Assembly (NCBI GenBank): GCA_900540885.1
Contig: UQHJ01000039.1
Coordinates: 1-23,294 of the forward strand
Length of the DNA: 23,294 nucleotides
Source of the DNA: an uncultured Prevotella sp.
GTDB taxonomy: Bacteria > Bacteroidota > Bacteroidia > Bacteroidales > Bacteroidaceae
Direction: 5' to 3'
In this document: piece by piece, positions 8,504 through 15,453 of the stretch
How the letters are laid out: the number at the start of each line of letters is the position of its first letter
How positions within the stretch are numbered: position 1 is the first letter of the stretch
Translations under genes and position numbers: made by a program
Notes under the pieces: generated by a model
The model's input: the letters and a program-made list of their open reading frames with translations, nothing else
What the model was told of the DNA's origin: nothing
The model's database searches: none

Positions 8504-9373
8504 CTATCCCTTCTTGAAATTATCAAAGAACTTTATTTTAAGAGCAAGGGCAACAGACATCTTCTCTTCGGGCATTTCACCCTCCAAAACCAATATGGTT
8601 TTCACCTTATTGTGCTCCACTCTTACAGATTGCTCTGCATTTAATATAGCTTTGTATTTTACACATTGGTAAATACCACGCAAGATGTCAGCTTTATCTG
8701 ATATAGCAGATTTTATTTCAACCGCAATTTGTGTTTTATCTTTCAAGCGAAAGTAAACATCAAGTCTGTCACCAGAAAGAAGTCCGTATTCCATAGACTT
8801 AAAATCAACATTTCTAATGCCGATAGACTCTGGATTATCATAAATAAATTGTTTGAGTTCTTTGTGGCGAGGTCCTTCTGAACCATTCCTTGAAAACGCA
8901 CCTTTACGAATGACGTTTTCATCAGAACTATTGTCTGGTATTTTATAAGGTTTTAGTCCTAACTTATTGAGGACCAAATCCCATTTTTCATAGTGTTGAG
9001 CATCTGTATTGACTTTTTGAACAACTTCCTTTTTTCCTTCAAAACTAAGTTTGTTATAGTTTGGTTCTACATAATCGAAGCCGTGTTCAGGAAGTCCTGA
9101 TTGTTTAGATTTAACTAATCCATTTAGAGATGGGACATTCTTAAATCCTTTTTCTTTACGTAGTTCTTCAAAAATATCATGAATTAGACCAAGAACACGA
9201 CCTATCCTATCTGTCTTATGTCCAACCGCCTTTGACAAGTTACTATAATAATGCGCTTTGTTGTCATTGCTCGATTTAGCCCAATAAACAAGCACTGGTA
9301 TCATTTTCTGTGCCCATAGTGGATTTTTGTGCGTGTCATCGTGCAACAATTCTAAGTATCTTGGATTTTTCAT
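8504..9373 (-). CDS. PD-(D/E)XK nuclease-like protein, cargo gene in a phage cassette
   Basis: An intact 289-residue protein. Residues about 20-105 form a small domain with YYSNLSKAVGHKTDRIGRVL and VPSLNGLVKSKQSGLPEHGF, a pattern seen at the ends of various restriction-type proteins. Residues about 165-250 carry a PD-(D/E)XK-like core: EGPRHKELK (helix with Glu166), GDRLDVYF (Asp205), then VEIKS (Glu219, Lys221), and RGIYQCVKYKAIL. No transmembrane or signal segment is seen. It is AT-rich compared with the phage genes on both sides. It has its own -7 box upstream and its own terminator downstream, so it behaves as an independent cassette (a moron). A defence or competitor-exclusion nuclease is the best guess. 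The substrate is unknown. Confidence 0.8.
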   Translation of the reverse strand: MKNPRYLELLHDDTHKNPLWAQKMIPVLVYWAKSSNDNKAHYYSNLSKAVGHKTDRIGRVLGLIHDIFEELRKEKGFKNVPSLNGLVKSKQSGLPEHGFDYVEPNYNKLSFEGKKEVVQKVNTDAQHYEKWDLVLNKLGLKPYKIPDNSSDENVIRKGAFSRNGSEGPRHKELKQFIYDNPESIGIRNVDFKSMEYGLLSGDRLDVYFRLKDKTQIAVEIKSAISDKADILRGIYQCVKYKAILNAEQSVRVEHNKVKTILVLEGEMPEEKMSVALALKIKFFDNFKKG

Positions 9374-9400
9374 TCGCTTTTACAGATTTGTTTAACACGA

Positions 9401-9408
9401 CAAATATA
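9401..9408 (-). promoter_or_regulatory. -7 box of the nuclease cargo gene
   Basis: TATATTTG on the minus strand is an exact TAnnTTTG match, 28 nt upstream of the ATG and just after the stop of the DUF6712-like gene. A clear -33 TTTG is not visible. Confidence 0.55.
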
Positions 9409-9413
9409 CAACA

Positions 9414-10271
9414 TTAGAACCAATACCCACTTTTTCTTTTATCATTCTTGTACCCATGATTTTCAAAGAGCGCAGCGGTCACCGACTGCTTCCACTTTTC
9501 AAAGATTCCATCGGGAGCATTATGGAGGGAGTTCACGACCTCAATGCAAGATGATATGGGGACTTCTCCTTCTTCCCGTAGCATATACAGTTCAATCGCG
9601 AAGATATGCTTCCAGACACGCTTGTAGTGCGGTGCAGATGGGGTCTCGCCCCATCTGCCCAATAGCTCTGCTTGGCGCAGAGTCGCCAAGAGTTCACAGG
9701 AGAAGAAATCATGCGCCAATCGTTCCTCGATGGCGACTTGCTTCTCATGAATGACTTGATATTGCTGCCAAGAGTGGTCGGTGCTGCCGAGTTTCCGAGG
9801 CAGATCCAACCACGGGTAAAGCGTTTGCTCAAAGTATTGGCATGGGGCGCTTGTCGCCCATGCTTCCGTATTTGCCAACAAGGGAAGCAAGATAGAAAGC
9901 GTGTCATCACGCATTTTCTCCAACGACAGGAGCAAGCGTTCCACGCGCTCCTTGCTAGCAGGGGCTATATTGGTGTTTGAAACAACACCAAAGCCATTGG
10001 GCGTAAGCACCAAATCCAATTGTGGCACGGCATGGAGCATGGATTCTGCCACCACTGCCATACGCGCGTAATGCAACAACTTGTTGTTGGCATCGCGTGT
10101 GGGCAGTTCCGTAAGGACTGCCTCAGAGAGGAACGTGGTCGTGAGCCACGCTTCCGCCACCTCCAAGTGCGGAGCATTTTTATCAAAGAGCAAGGTCTCG
10201 CCTTGCACCGACTTCAGCACATTCGGAACGAATTGCAGAAGCACATTGTTATCGGGTATCAACAGAGACAT
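9414..10271 (-). CDS. Phage structural protein, DUF6712-like
   Basis: A 285-residue intact frame starting MSLLIPDNNVLLQFVPNVLK. It is soluble-looking and largely helical, with an aromatic C-terminus (KRKSGYWF). Its place immediately downstream of a portal pseudogene and its N-terminal pattern (LI..N..L..FVPNV) fit the DUF6712-type proteins of Bacteroidales phage head/tail modules. That family name is offered from memory and needs a profile search. The codon pattern is less AT-rich than the nuclease cargo next to it. It retains no visible phage context apart from the two neighbouring remnants, so it is probably a relic without function. Confidence 0.5.
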   Translation of the reverse strand: MSLLIPDNNVLLQFVPNVLKSVQGETLLFDKNAPHLEVAEAWLTTTFLSEAVLTELPTRDANNKLLHYARMAVVAESMLHAVPQLDLVLTPNGFGVVSNTNIAPASKERVERLLLSLEKMRDDTLSILLPLLANTEAWATSAPCQYFEQTLYPWLDLPRKLGSTDHSWQQYQVIHEKQVAIEERLAHDFFSCELLATLRQAELLGRWGETPSAPHYKRVWKHIFAIELYMLREEGEVPISSCIEVVNSLHNAPDGIFEKWKQSVTAALFENHGYKNDKRKSGYWF

Positions 10272-10299
10272 AGTAGTTTTGAGGTTTTAGATTATAAAG

Positions 10300-11700
10300 T
10301 TACTCTTTTGTGCTTACCTGCTTTGCGTCCTTATTTTCATCGAGTGTAGTAAGTTTCCTAAACGGACAGTCGGGATAAGCCCCGTCCCATTTGTTAAACC
10401 TTATAATCAATCGGTGCACATTAAACAACAGGTCGTGATACGGCTTTTGCAGGGCTTGTGCAATCGTATAAAGCTCGCGCTTGTCGCTGCCCGAATTATT
10501 CGTTTGCGATTTTCCAGGCACCGAACCCACAAGGTTCGAGTGTACACGCATGGTAAAGCACATCATGTTCATCGCCTCGATGATGTCTGTCGCCCAAATG
10601 TCGTACCAGCGAGAGCAAAGTCAAGCTTGCTTGAACTTTGCCGATCGCAGCCGACATTCACGAAACAATCGCCTCCCTCCTTGTCTGTCTCTATCTTGTT
10701 AATCACCACATCATGCTGTTCCTCCCCGTTGGGAGACACATAAAATTCCGAGAAAAGTACCTTGCCCTGAGTTCTCCATGCCCGTGAGGAAATTGATGAT
10801 GTTGTCCTTTTCCTCATTCACTCGCTCCTGCTGCTTCACACGGTCGGTAATGCCCTCCGCCTTGAAGATATTGCTCCAAAACGATTTGGCAATCTCAATG
10901 TGGTACTTGATAGGCGCAGAGTTTTTCAATTTTGCCTCCTTTGCCACCCCGATGAGTTGCTTAATGTTGTACCATTTGCCCTTGAAGAGCGAGGCGTAAT
11001 AAGGAATGGGATAATACGTGCTGTCAGGCGTCGGCACACGGCTGACCACGGCAAACTTGCGTTTGCCCTTCTTCACCTGTGCTTGCAAGTCCGTCCAAGG
11101 ACTTTGCGGGATGAGTAGTGGAATGACCTCCACCTGTTCCGCCCGCACCGAGTTGCGCCAATTCGCGTGCAACACCTGTGGTATCACGCCCTCCTTGTTG
11201 GCAGGCGCAAAGCGCACATAGCAAGCCTCCTTGCGCAGCACCCTCACCACCTTGTTGCCTTGCTCATTGAGAATTATCACGCTCACGGCAAAGCCGAAGT
11301 GTTTGAAATCTTGGCAAACACCGAGGAAATAACTCGCCATGTCGTTATCCAAGAAGAATTCCTCGCCCTCGTTCACCACTTTCTGTTTGCACATTTCATC
11401 AGTCTGGTACACCAAACCGCTCCCATAGCACACCTCTGCATTGAACATCTGGCAAGTGCTCAGTGTCTCATCGCTCTCAATCAGATTGATAATGTCATAC
11501 GGCATCTGGTCGTCCGCTCCCCAAGGCATATAGCACACCTTGTCGCTCACATGGCGCGGTGAAATCTCCTCCGCCTCCTTGAAAACTTCGCTGCTTTTGG
11601 TGGTGAACGCTGCCGCGGCATGATAGCCGGGTAGGTCGTTCACGCCTGTTATGTGTAAGTAATTGAAATCGCCCATAGTCTTGCTTGTTTGTTTCCGCAA
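10300..11700 (-). pseudogene. Phage portal-like protein, disrupted by two compensating frameshifts
   Basis: Three successive reading frames together make one protein of about 460 residues. Frame one covers 11700 to about 10770, with the likely native start at MGDFNYLHITGVND. Frame two covers about 10770-10620 (GKVLFSEFYVSPNGEEQ...). Frame three runs from about 10615 to 10300 (SRWYDIWATDIIEAMNMM...KPYHDLL). Frame two differs by one base and frame three restores the first frame. Regions such as WGADDQMPYDIINLI, TCQMFNAEVCYGSGL and the C-terminal IIEAMNMM segment resemble portal proteins of Bacteroidales phages. The downstream DUF6712-like gene fits a head/connector module. The breaks could be real decay or assembly indels. 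Confidence 0.6.
10616..10640. repeat. Near-perfect palindrome at the portal frameshift
   Basis: CAAAGTCAAGC (10616-10626) and GCTTGAACTTTG (10629-10640) would be exact 12-bp inverted arms if one T were added after CAAAGT. This coincides with the second frameshift of the portal gene, so the missing base probably is the frameshift itself. Confidence 0.6.
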
Positions 11701-11713
11701 AACTATGGGCGAT
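11668..11713. repeat. 12-bp inverted repeat over the portal start
   Basis: ATCGCCCATAGT (11668-11679) and ACTATGGGCGAT (11702-11713) are perfect inverted arms, 22 nt apart. The inner arm contains the likely native portal ATG. It lies between the portal and the membrane-protein gene, at the junction of the phage remnant with the restriction operon. Confidence 0.75.
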
Positions 11714-11740
11714 GGAGTATTTATGAAAAGACGTTTTTAC

Positions 11741-12283
11741 TTAATAGCAAATATCACATGGTCTTCGACCTTTCTTCTTTGCCTTATAAAGTGGTATCTC
11801 TTTTATTTTATGACCTCTGATTGTATAACAATCTTTCGTTGAATGATAGCAATTCTCATGAGGAGTTATATAAACACTAGGGCTTTCCTCTAATTCTCTA
11901 CGTTCTGTTAGGTCCCAATAAGGCATACTTGATATAAACAGCCATATTCCAAGTACTGGACCTAATACCGCAGCAAAAAGACCAACACATGATTTTATTG
12001 GCCCCACCTCATCTTTCACTACTTGCTCCTCATCCTCTTTTACAAATGAACCATAAAGATTGATAAATGGAAGTGTAAACATACCATATATAAGTATTGC
12101 CAAACAAAAGAAAAAAGTAGCACCCGCATATTTTAATTCAGCAAACCACCATAAGCAACCTAAGGGTGTTGAGATAACAAGCATTGATCTTACGAACTCT
12201 TTTGTGCGACTTGTCCTTGAAGGAGGTTGTTGCCTCTCTTTAGGTTTTTCCTGATATTGTCGAAATTTATTATACATTTTCAT
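11741..12283 (-). CDS. Membrane protein with a C-terminal Cys/His metal-site motif
   Basis: A 180-residue protein. A basic, Gln/Pro-rich N-terminus (1-30) is followed by three hydrophobic segments (about 33-50, 54-76, 98-119) and an acidic loop (81-92). The C-terminal domain (about 137-180) reads VYITPHENCYHSTKDC ... RRPCDIC. The spacing YHxxxC then PCxxC (His147, Cys152, Cys176, Cys179) suggests a small zinc site like those in the tails of some nuclease and envelope proteins. The start (ATG 12283, or the in-frame ATG at 12277) overlaps the end of the methylase remnant frame, so it was once translated from the same operon. Function unknown. Intact. Confidence 0.7.
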   Translation of the reverse strand: MKMYNKFRQYQEKPKERQQPPSRTSRTKEFVRSMLVISTPLGCLWWFAELKYAGATFFFCLAILIYGMFTLPFINLYGSFVKEDEEQVVKDEVGPIKSCVGLFAAVLGPVLGIWLFISSMPYWDLTERRELEESPSVYITPHENCYHSTKDCYTIRGHKIKEIPLYKAKKKGRRPCDICY

Positions 12284-12741
12284 ATCGTTCAGCCATCATT
12301 AATAAGTTAGGAAATTCTTCTTTGATTGCCATCAAGCAAGACTAATTTTTCAGGATTACTAATCCTTAATATCTCAGAAAAATCAGAACCTTTTACATTC
12401 CGTGTATCATCAAGTCTATGTTGGGTATGAGAAAAGAATCTGTTTGCTTTTAATGTTGCAATAGCATCTTTCTCAAAATCTAAACTTGTTAAAACTTTTA
12501 TACCTGCCATTTGTGCACCGATATCCAATCCTCCTCCTCTTGAAAAGAAAGTCCTTGAATTTTCGATTCAAGTGCAGCGTCTAAATACGGCATGCAATTA
12601 TAATTCTTATCAGTATAATTCAGTATAATCAAGTGTAAAAACACATTCCTTCAGAGGCACATTTAGAGAATCAAAGAATTCTTTTCTCTGAGACTCAATG
12701 ATAGGGGTGAAAATTTCTGATTGTAATGAGTATTTTGTCAT
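12270..12741 (-). pseudogene. DNA (cytosine-5) methyltransferase, frameshifted and truncated
   Basis: The start is ATG at 12741 after a GGGATAG-type site. The first 40 codons (MTKYSLQSEIFTPIIESQRK...) run into a stop caused by a 10-bp tandem duplication at 12611-12630. Removing one copy keeps the frame open through MPYLDAALESKIQGLSF. After a further slip at about 12540 it reads FFSRGGGLDIGAQMAGIKV, the AdoMet-binding motif I of C5 methylases (usually F-S-G-x-G-G-L-D-x-G), then DFEKDAIATLKAN (motif II). Similarity stops at about 12310, before the catalytic PCQ motif. Another frame then gives EEFPNLLMMAERYENV and a stop at 12270, perhaps the native C-terminus. So motifs IV-X are lost and the enzyme is dead. 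Confidence 0.75.
12611..12630. repeat. 10-bp tandem duplication breaking the methylase frame
   Basis: CAGTATAATT and CAGTATAATC stand side by side on the plus strand and differ only in the last base. Deleting one unit restores an open methylase frame across the break. Confidence 0.8.
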
Positions 12742-12757
12742 TATTGCTATCCCTTTT

Positions 12758-12829
12758 TTAAGAGATTATTTTTGTTCTCTTTTCTTTCTCCTCACTAACC
12801 GCCTTTATCTCGTCAGCAAGTATTCTATA
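12758..12829 (-). pseudogene. Relic tail of a YhcG-like gene, in frame after the dinD stop
   Basis: Reading on past the dinD stop in the same frame gives YRILADEIKAVSEEKEKRTK, three more residues and a stop at 12758. This closely matches the tail of the YhcG gene upstream (KVLADEIKAFGEEQEIL), and the DNA is nearly identical over about 40 bp (12785-12820 against 13713-13748). It ends 16 nt before the methylase ATG. It is probably what is left of a second copy, or a recombination scar. Confidence 0.65.
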
Positions 12830-13699
12830 TTATTCAACCTTCTTTGGCAATTTGTTTGAAGTCTTTTCTATTTTCTTCTCGTTGCTTGCCACTCTGCGTT
12901 CCACTTTCTTGATGTCCTCAGCAGGAGGAAGGTTTTCGGGTTTTATGCCTCGTTGCCCCAGCATCTGCCTTACGCTTACATTGTTCTGAACGTGTTCGGC
13001 AGTAATGATCTGTTCACCATAAAGGTCTTTCTGCTCCACATTGTAGTTTGTCATTTCTGTGGCGAGGTTTTTGGCAGCAATGGTCAGCGTAGGAAGAAAG
13101 TCTGCCAACGGACGTGTTGACTTGATGCCGAGGCGAAGTTTCATGTCTTCGGTGGTATGTCCGCCAAACAAAGCCGTGTCACCTTTTGAACGTATACGAC
13201 CAAATCCACGGTCATCAACACCACGCTCATAAATGTTGCGAGACAATTGTTTTTCTGAAGCACGCAGTCGATCGCGTGTTTCTAGACGTGACACTTGCTG
13301 CAAATGCTCAGCTATAAGTTCAGCCCGCCTTGTCTGCAATGCAAAATAACCTTGTGCAAATGCTATTTCTTCTTTCTTTGGATCACCGTTCTGAGCTATG
13401 AGATAACAGGCAAAACGAGTAAGCATATAGTCCTTGACTTCACGCTTTGAACCACTACCCAATGCAACCATTTTCGTGACCTCACGAAAATGGTCATCCA
13501 CGTTGATATTCTGTGACTTACATGATTCTACGGCTCTACCTATAGCTATAGTGAAATTCTCCCAACGTGCATAGCCAAGAACCGACTGAAGCTCGCGTGC
13601 AAACCATACTTCAACCTTTTCTTTGCCATTATCGCTCTCAATGTAATGCGTTATATCGTTGAAAGCGGATGTATGCTGATTTATTATTTGAATATCCAT
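12830..13699 (-). CDS. dinD: DNA damage-inducible protein D family protein
   Basis: The ATG at 13699 (MDIQIINQHTSAFNDITHYI) gives 289 residues. The frame extends further upstream, but that part overlaps the end of the YhcG gene and is unlikely to be used. The N-terminal BRO-N/DinD-type domain has EVWFARELQSVLGYARWENF and the segment DYMLTRFACYLIAQNGDPKK. The middle part, from RGVDDRGFGRIRSKGDTALF to FLPTLTIAAKNLA, matches the DinD family. In E. coli dinD is LexA-controlled and inhibits RecA strand exchange. In Bacteroidota, homologues often lie inside restriction-modification loci. It follows the YhcG stop after one base, so the two are one operon. No LexA site was recognised. A relic tail follows its stop. 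Confidence 0.88.
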   Translation of the reverse strand: MDIQIINQHTSAFNDITHYIESDNGKEKVEVWFARELQSVLGYARWENFTIAIGRAVESCKSQNINVDDHFREVTKMVALGSGSKREVKDYMLTRFACYLIAQNGDPKKEEIAFAQGYFALQTRRAELIAEHLQQVSRLETRDRLRASEKQLSRNIYERGVDDRGFGRIRSKGDTALFGGHTTEDMKLRLGIKSTRPLADFLPTLTIAAKNLATEMTNYNVEQKDLYGEQIITAEHVQNNVSVRQMLGQRGIKPENLPPAEDIKKVERRVASNEKKIEKTSNKLPKKVE

Positions 13700-13700
13700 G

Positions 13701-14747
13701 TTATAATATTTCTTGTTCCTCACCAAACGCCTTAATCTCGTCAGCAAGGACTTTCTGTAATTTCTCTTTTGGAACTATCAGTTGATAGTCCGCCACTCCG
13801 ATAGGCTTTCCCATATCTTCAAGTGCGAGTTCCACCTCGACGCGGTCTTTCTCTGCACAAAGTATGATACCTATGGAACGGTTCTCGTCTGCACCACGTT
13901 CAAGGCGGTCAAGGAGAGAAAGATAATAGTTCATCTTACCTGCATACTCTGGTTTGAAAGCACCAATTTTCAAGTCAACAGCTACAAGACAACGCAGTCC
14001 ACGATGGAAGAAAAGCATATCAACCTTACTTTCTTTGCCATTGTATTCCAGCACATGCTGGTTGCCAATGAAAGTGAAGCCATTGCCGAGTTCCATAAGA
14101 AAACGAGTGATAGCTTTTACCAAGCGGTCTTCAAGTTCAAGTTCCAATATGGGACTTGTGACACCTAAGAAACCGAGATTATAGCTGCTGTTAAACACTT
14201 CATTGGCATATTGGGCTTGTTTGGCAGGAAGAGTACGGTCAAAATTGTTGTCTACTCGTGCCAATGCCTGTGTCTCATACATATTGAGTTTGATGGCATT
14301 GAGCAACAAGTCGCGATTCCAACCTTTTTCCACCGTTTTTGTGGCATAATAGAGAGTTGCATCATCATCTAATCCTTTGCTCAAAAGCAACATATTATGT
14401 GACCACGGCAAAAGTGCAACGCTGCGTTGCACTTTCTCATTATGTCCTGCATAACGCTCATAGAATTTCTTCATGTACCACAGATTTCGTGGTGAAACGC
14501 CCATTTTAGGGTATCGTTCTTTTAGGTCTGCCGACAATCTTCTTACTACACTATCACCATACCCACTTTCAATCTTGCGCTCATGAAGCATTTGACCAAT
14601 CTCCCAATAGGCAGTAGAGACATAGCCATTGACATGTCGGGCTATCTCCGTCCGTGCATGCTCAATTACTGCGACAGCGTGTCGCAGTATCTCTGCATAA
14701 TCACCGCTCCCTATTGAGAGCTTGTTGTCTTTATTGTCTGTTGCCAT
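13701..14747 (-). CDS. yhcG: YhcG-family protein: DUF1016 domain plus PD-(D/E)XK nuclease domain
   Basis: A 348-residue protein. The DUF1016 N-terminal region is at about 20-185 (TAYWEIGQMLHERK, RNLWYMKKFYERY, LPWSHNMLLLSK). The nuclease-like C-terminal domain is at about 195-330. It shows GNGFTFIGNQHVLEY, KVDMLFFHRGLRCLVAVDLK and AFKPEYAGKMNYYL, with Asp243 and the D-x-K pair Asp258/Lys260. Many relatives have E-L-K here, so Asp258 is a conservative change that still fits PD-(D/E)XK. The cellular role of YhcG proteins is not settled. They are frequent beside type I restriction genes. Here the gene starts 4 nt after a truncated XRE regulator and ends 1 nt before dinD, forming a tight operon. 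Confidence 0.9.
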   Translation of the reverse strand: MATDNKDNKLSIGSGDYAEILRHAVAVIEHARTEIARHVNGYVSTAYWEIGQMLHERKIESGYGDSVVRRLSADLKERYPKMGVSPRNLWYMKKFYERYAGHNEKVQRSVALLPWSHNMLLLSKGLDDDATLYYATKTVEKGWNRDLLLNAIKLNMYETQALARVDNNFDRTLPAKQAQYANEVFNSSYNLGFLGVTSPILELELEDRLVKAITRFLMELGNGFTFIGNQHVLEYNGKESKVDMLFFHRGLRCLVAVDLKIGAFKPEYAGKMNYYLSLLDRLERGADENRSIGIILCAEKDRVEVELALEDMGKPIGVADYQLIVPKEKLQKVLADEIKAFGEEQEIL

Positions 14748-14751
14748 TTTA

Positions 14752-14910
14752 TCAGTCTATATTATCTTCCCTGAGAAGGTCTGTCACTTCCACTTCAAGC
14801 AGTTTGGCTATCTTCATAAGATTGCCCAAATCTGGCTGACAAGTATTAGTACACCATTTTGATATGGTTGTTTTATCCTTTCCCAGTTGTTCACCAAGCC
14901 ATTTGTTCAA
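14752..14910 (-). pseudogene. XRE-family HTH regulator, N-terminally truncated
   Basis: This short frame (TTG at 14910 is the first possible start, with an in-frame stop just before it) encodes NKWLGEQLGKDKTTISKWC, TNTCQPDLGNLMKIAKLLEV and EVTDLL. That is the DNA-recognition half of a small XRE/Cro-type regulator of the kind found in front of restriction genes in Bacteroidota. The first 15 or so residues usual for the family are missing. Its stop is 4 nt before the YhcG start, so it was the first gene of the operon. No promoter box is seen between it and the tRNA terminator, so the operon may have lost its own promoter. Confidence 0.75.
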
Positions 14911-14954
14911 TTACCTGAAAAATTCTGGCGCAGATTTGGTGCACTCTTAAACGA

Positions 14955-14999
14955 AAAATCAGCGTAACTTGTTGTTTTACAACTCGTTACGCTGATTTT
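14955..14999. terminator. Strong hairpin terminator after tRNA-Ser
   Basis: A perfect 14-bp stem (AAAATCAGCGTAAC at 14955-14968 with 14986-14999), with T-runs on both sides. It touches the tRNA 3' end. On the minus strand it ends the tRNA transcript, and it would also block read-through into the XRE-YhcG-DinD operon. Confidence 0.9.
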
Positions 15000-15086
15000 G
15001 GCGGAGAGAGAGGGATTCGAACCCCCGGTGCCTCTCAGCACGGCGGTTTTCAAGACCGCTGTAATCGACCACTCTACCATCTCTCC
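14999..15086 (-). tRNA. tRNA-Ser (anticodon UGA)
   Basis: 88 nt on the minus strand, from GGAGAGATGGTAGAG to an encoded CCA. The acceptor stem GGAGAGA pairs with TCTCTCC. The anticodon loop CTTGAAA gives anticodon TGA, reading UCA/UCG-type serine codons. A long variable arm typical of tRNA-Ser is present, as is the T-loop GGTTCGAATCC. The promoter upstream matches the Bacteroidota consensus and a strong terminator follows. Confidence 0.97.
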
Positions 15087-15129
15087 TTGTGCAAATGGTA
15101 AAAATACGTCTATGTCTTATTTGCGATTG

Positions 15130-15161
15130 CAAAGATAGGGGCTTTCGCTGAAGTGACCAAA
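15130..15161 (-). promoter_or_regulatory. Consensus promoter of tRNA-Ser
   Basis: On the minus strand, TTTG (15161-15158), a 20-bp spacer, then TATCTTTG (15137-15130): an exact -33/-7 pair for the Bacteroidota primary sigma factor, about 44 bp upstream of the mature tRNA 5' end. Confidence 0.8.
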
Positions 15162-15250
15162 TTTTTTGAAAAAAAAGTTTAGATAGGTGGGTAATATCTG
15201 TGTAATGTGGGCGTTTTGTTGACAAAAATAGTGCTTTTCAGCATGAAAGA

Positions 15251-15378
15251 CAGTGCAAGCCGAATGCAATGAAGTTTACTTCAATTGCTGAGGCGCAGCC
15301 TGTCTTATTCAAAGTCAGTGCAAGCCGAATGCAATGAAGTTTACTTCAATAGCTGAGGTGCAGCCTGTCTTATTCAAA
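15251..15378. repeat. 65-bp tandem duplication
   Basis: Two adjacent copies begin at 15251 and 15316 (both CAGTGCAAGCCGAATGCAAT) and differ at only a few positions. Each contains a hairpin-forming segment, GAAGTTTACTTC. No ORF is present. This looks like a dispersed Bacteroidales intergenic repeat. Two copies without spacers rule out CRISPR. Confidence 0.9.
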
Positions 15379-15380
15379 AA

Positions 15381-15423
15381 AAACTGCCTTGCGACACTTT
15401 GTAGCGTGTACGCTTGGCAGTTT
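15381..15423 (-). terminator. Rho-independent terminator of the ferredoxin gene
   Basis: AAACTGCC (15381-15388) pairs with GGCAGTTT (15416-15423), with an inner ACAC/GTGT helix. On the minus strand a run of eight T follows. It lies 31 bp past the ferredoxin stop. Confidence 0.85.
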
Positions 15424-15453
15424 GAGTGAGTTAAGTTGACGTGTGCTGACGAA

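Noticed and set aside
9551..10349. Several plus-strand frames opposite the DUF6712-like gene
   Set aside because: They are antisense shadows without recognisable motifs or their own signals.
10570..10817. Programmed frameshifting in the portal gene
   Set aside because: No slippery heptamer was recognised, two opposite shifts are needed, and the neighbours are also relics.
13700..13747. Upstream extension of dinD from ATG 13747
   Set aside because: It overlaps the end of yhcG in another frame, and the family N-terminus fits MDIQIINQ at 13699.
14999..15086. tRNA-Ser as attachment site with a matching copy at the left island edge
   Set aside because: No copy of the tRNA 3' end was found in 3467-3697 by eye, and a terminator separates the tRNA from the island.
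15251..15378. Possible CRISPR array
   Set aside because: Only two directly adjacent 65-bp copies, no unique spacers and no cas genes.
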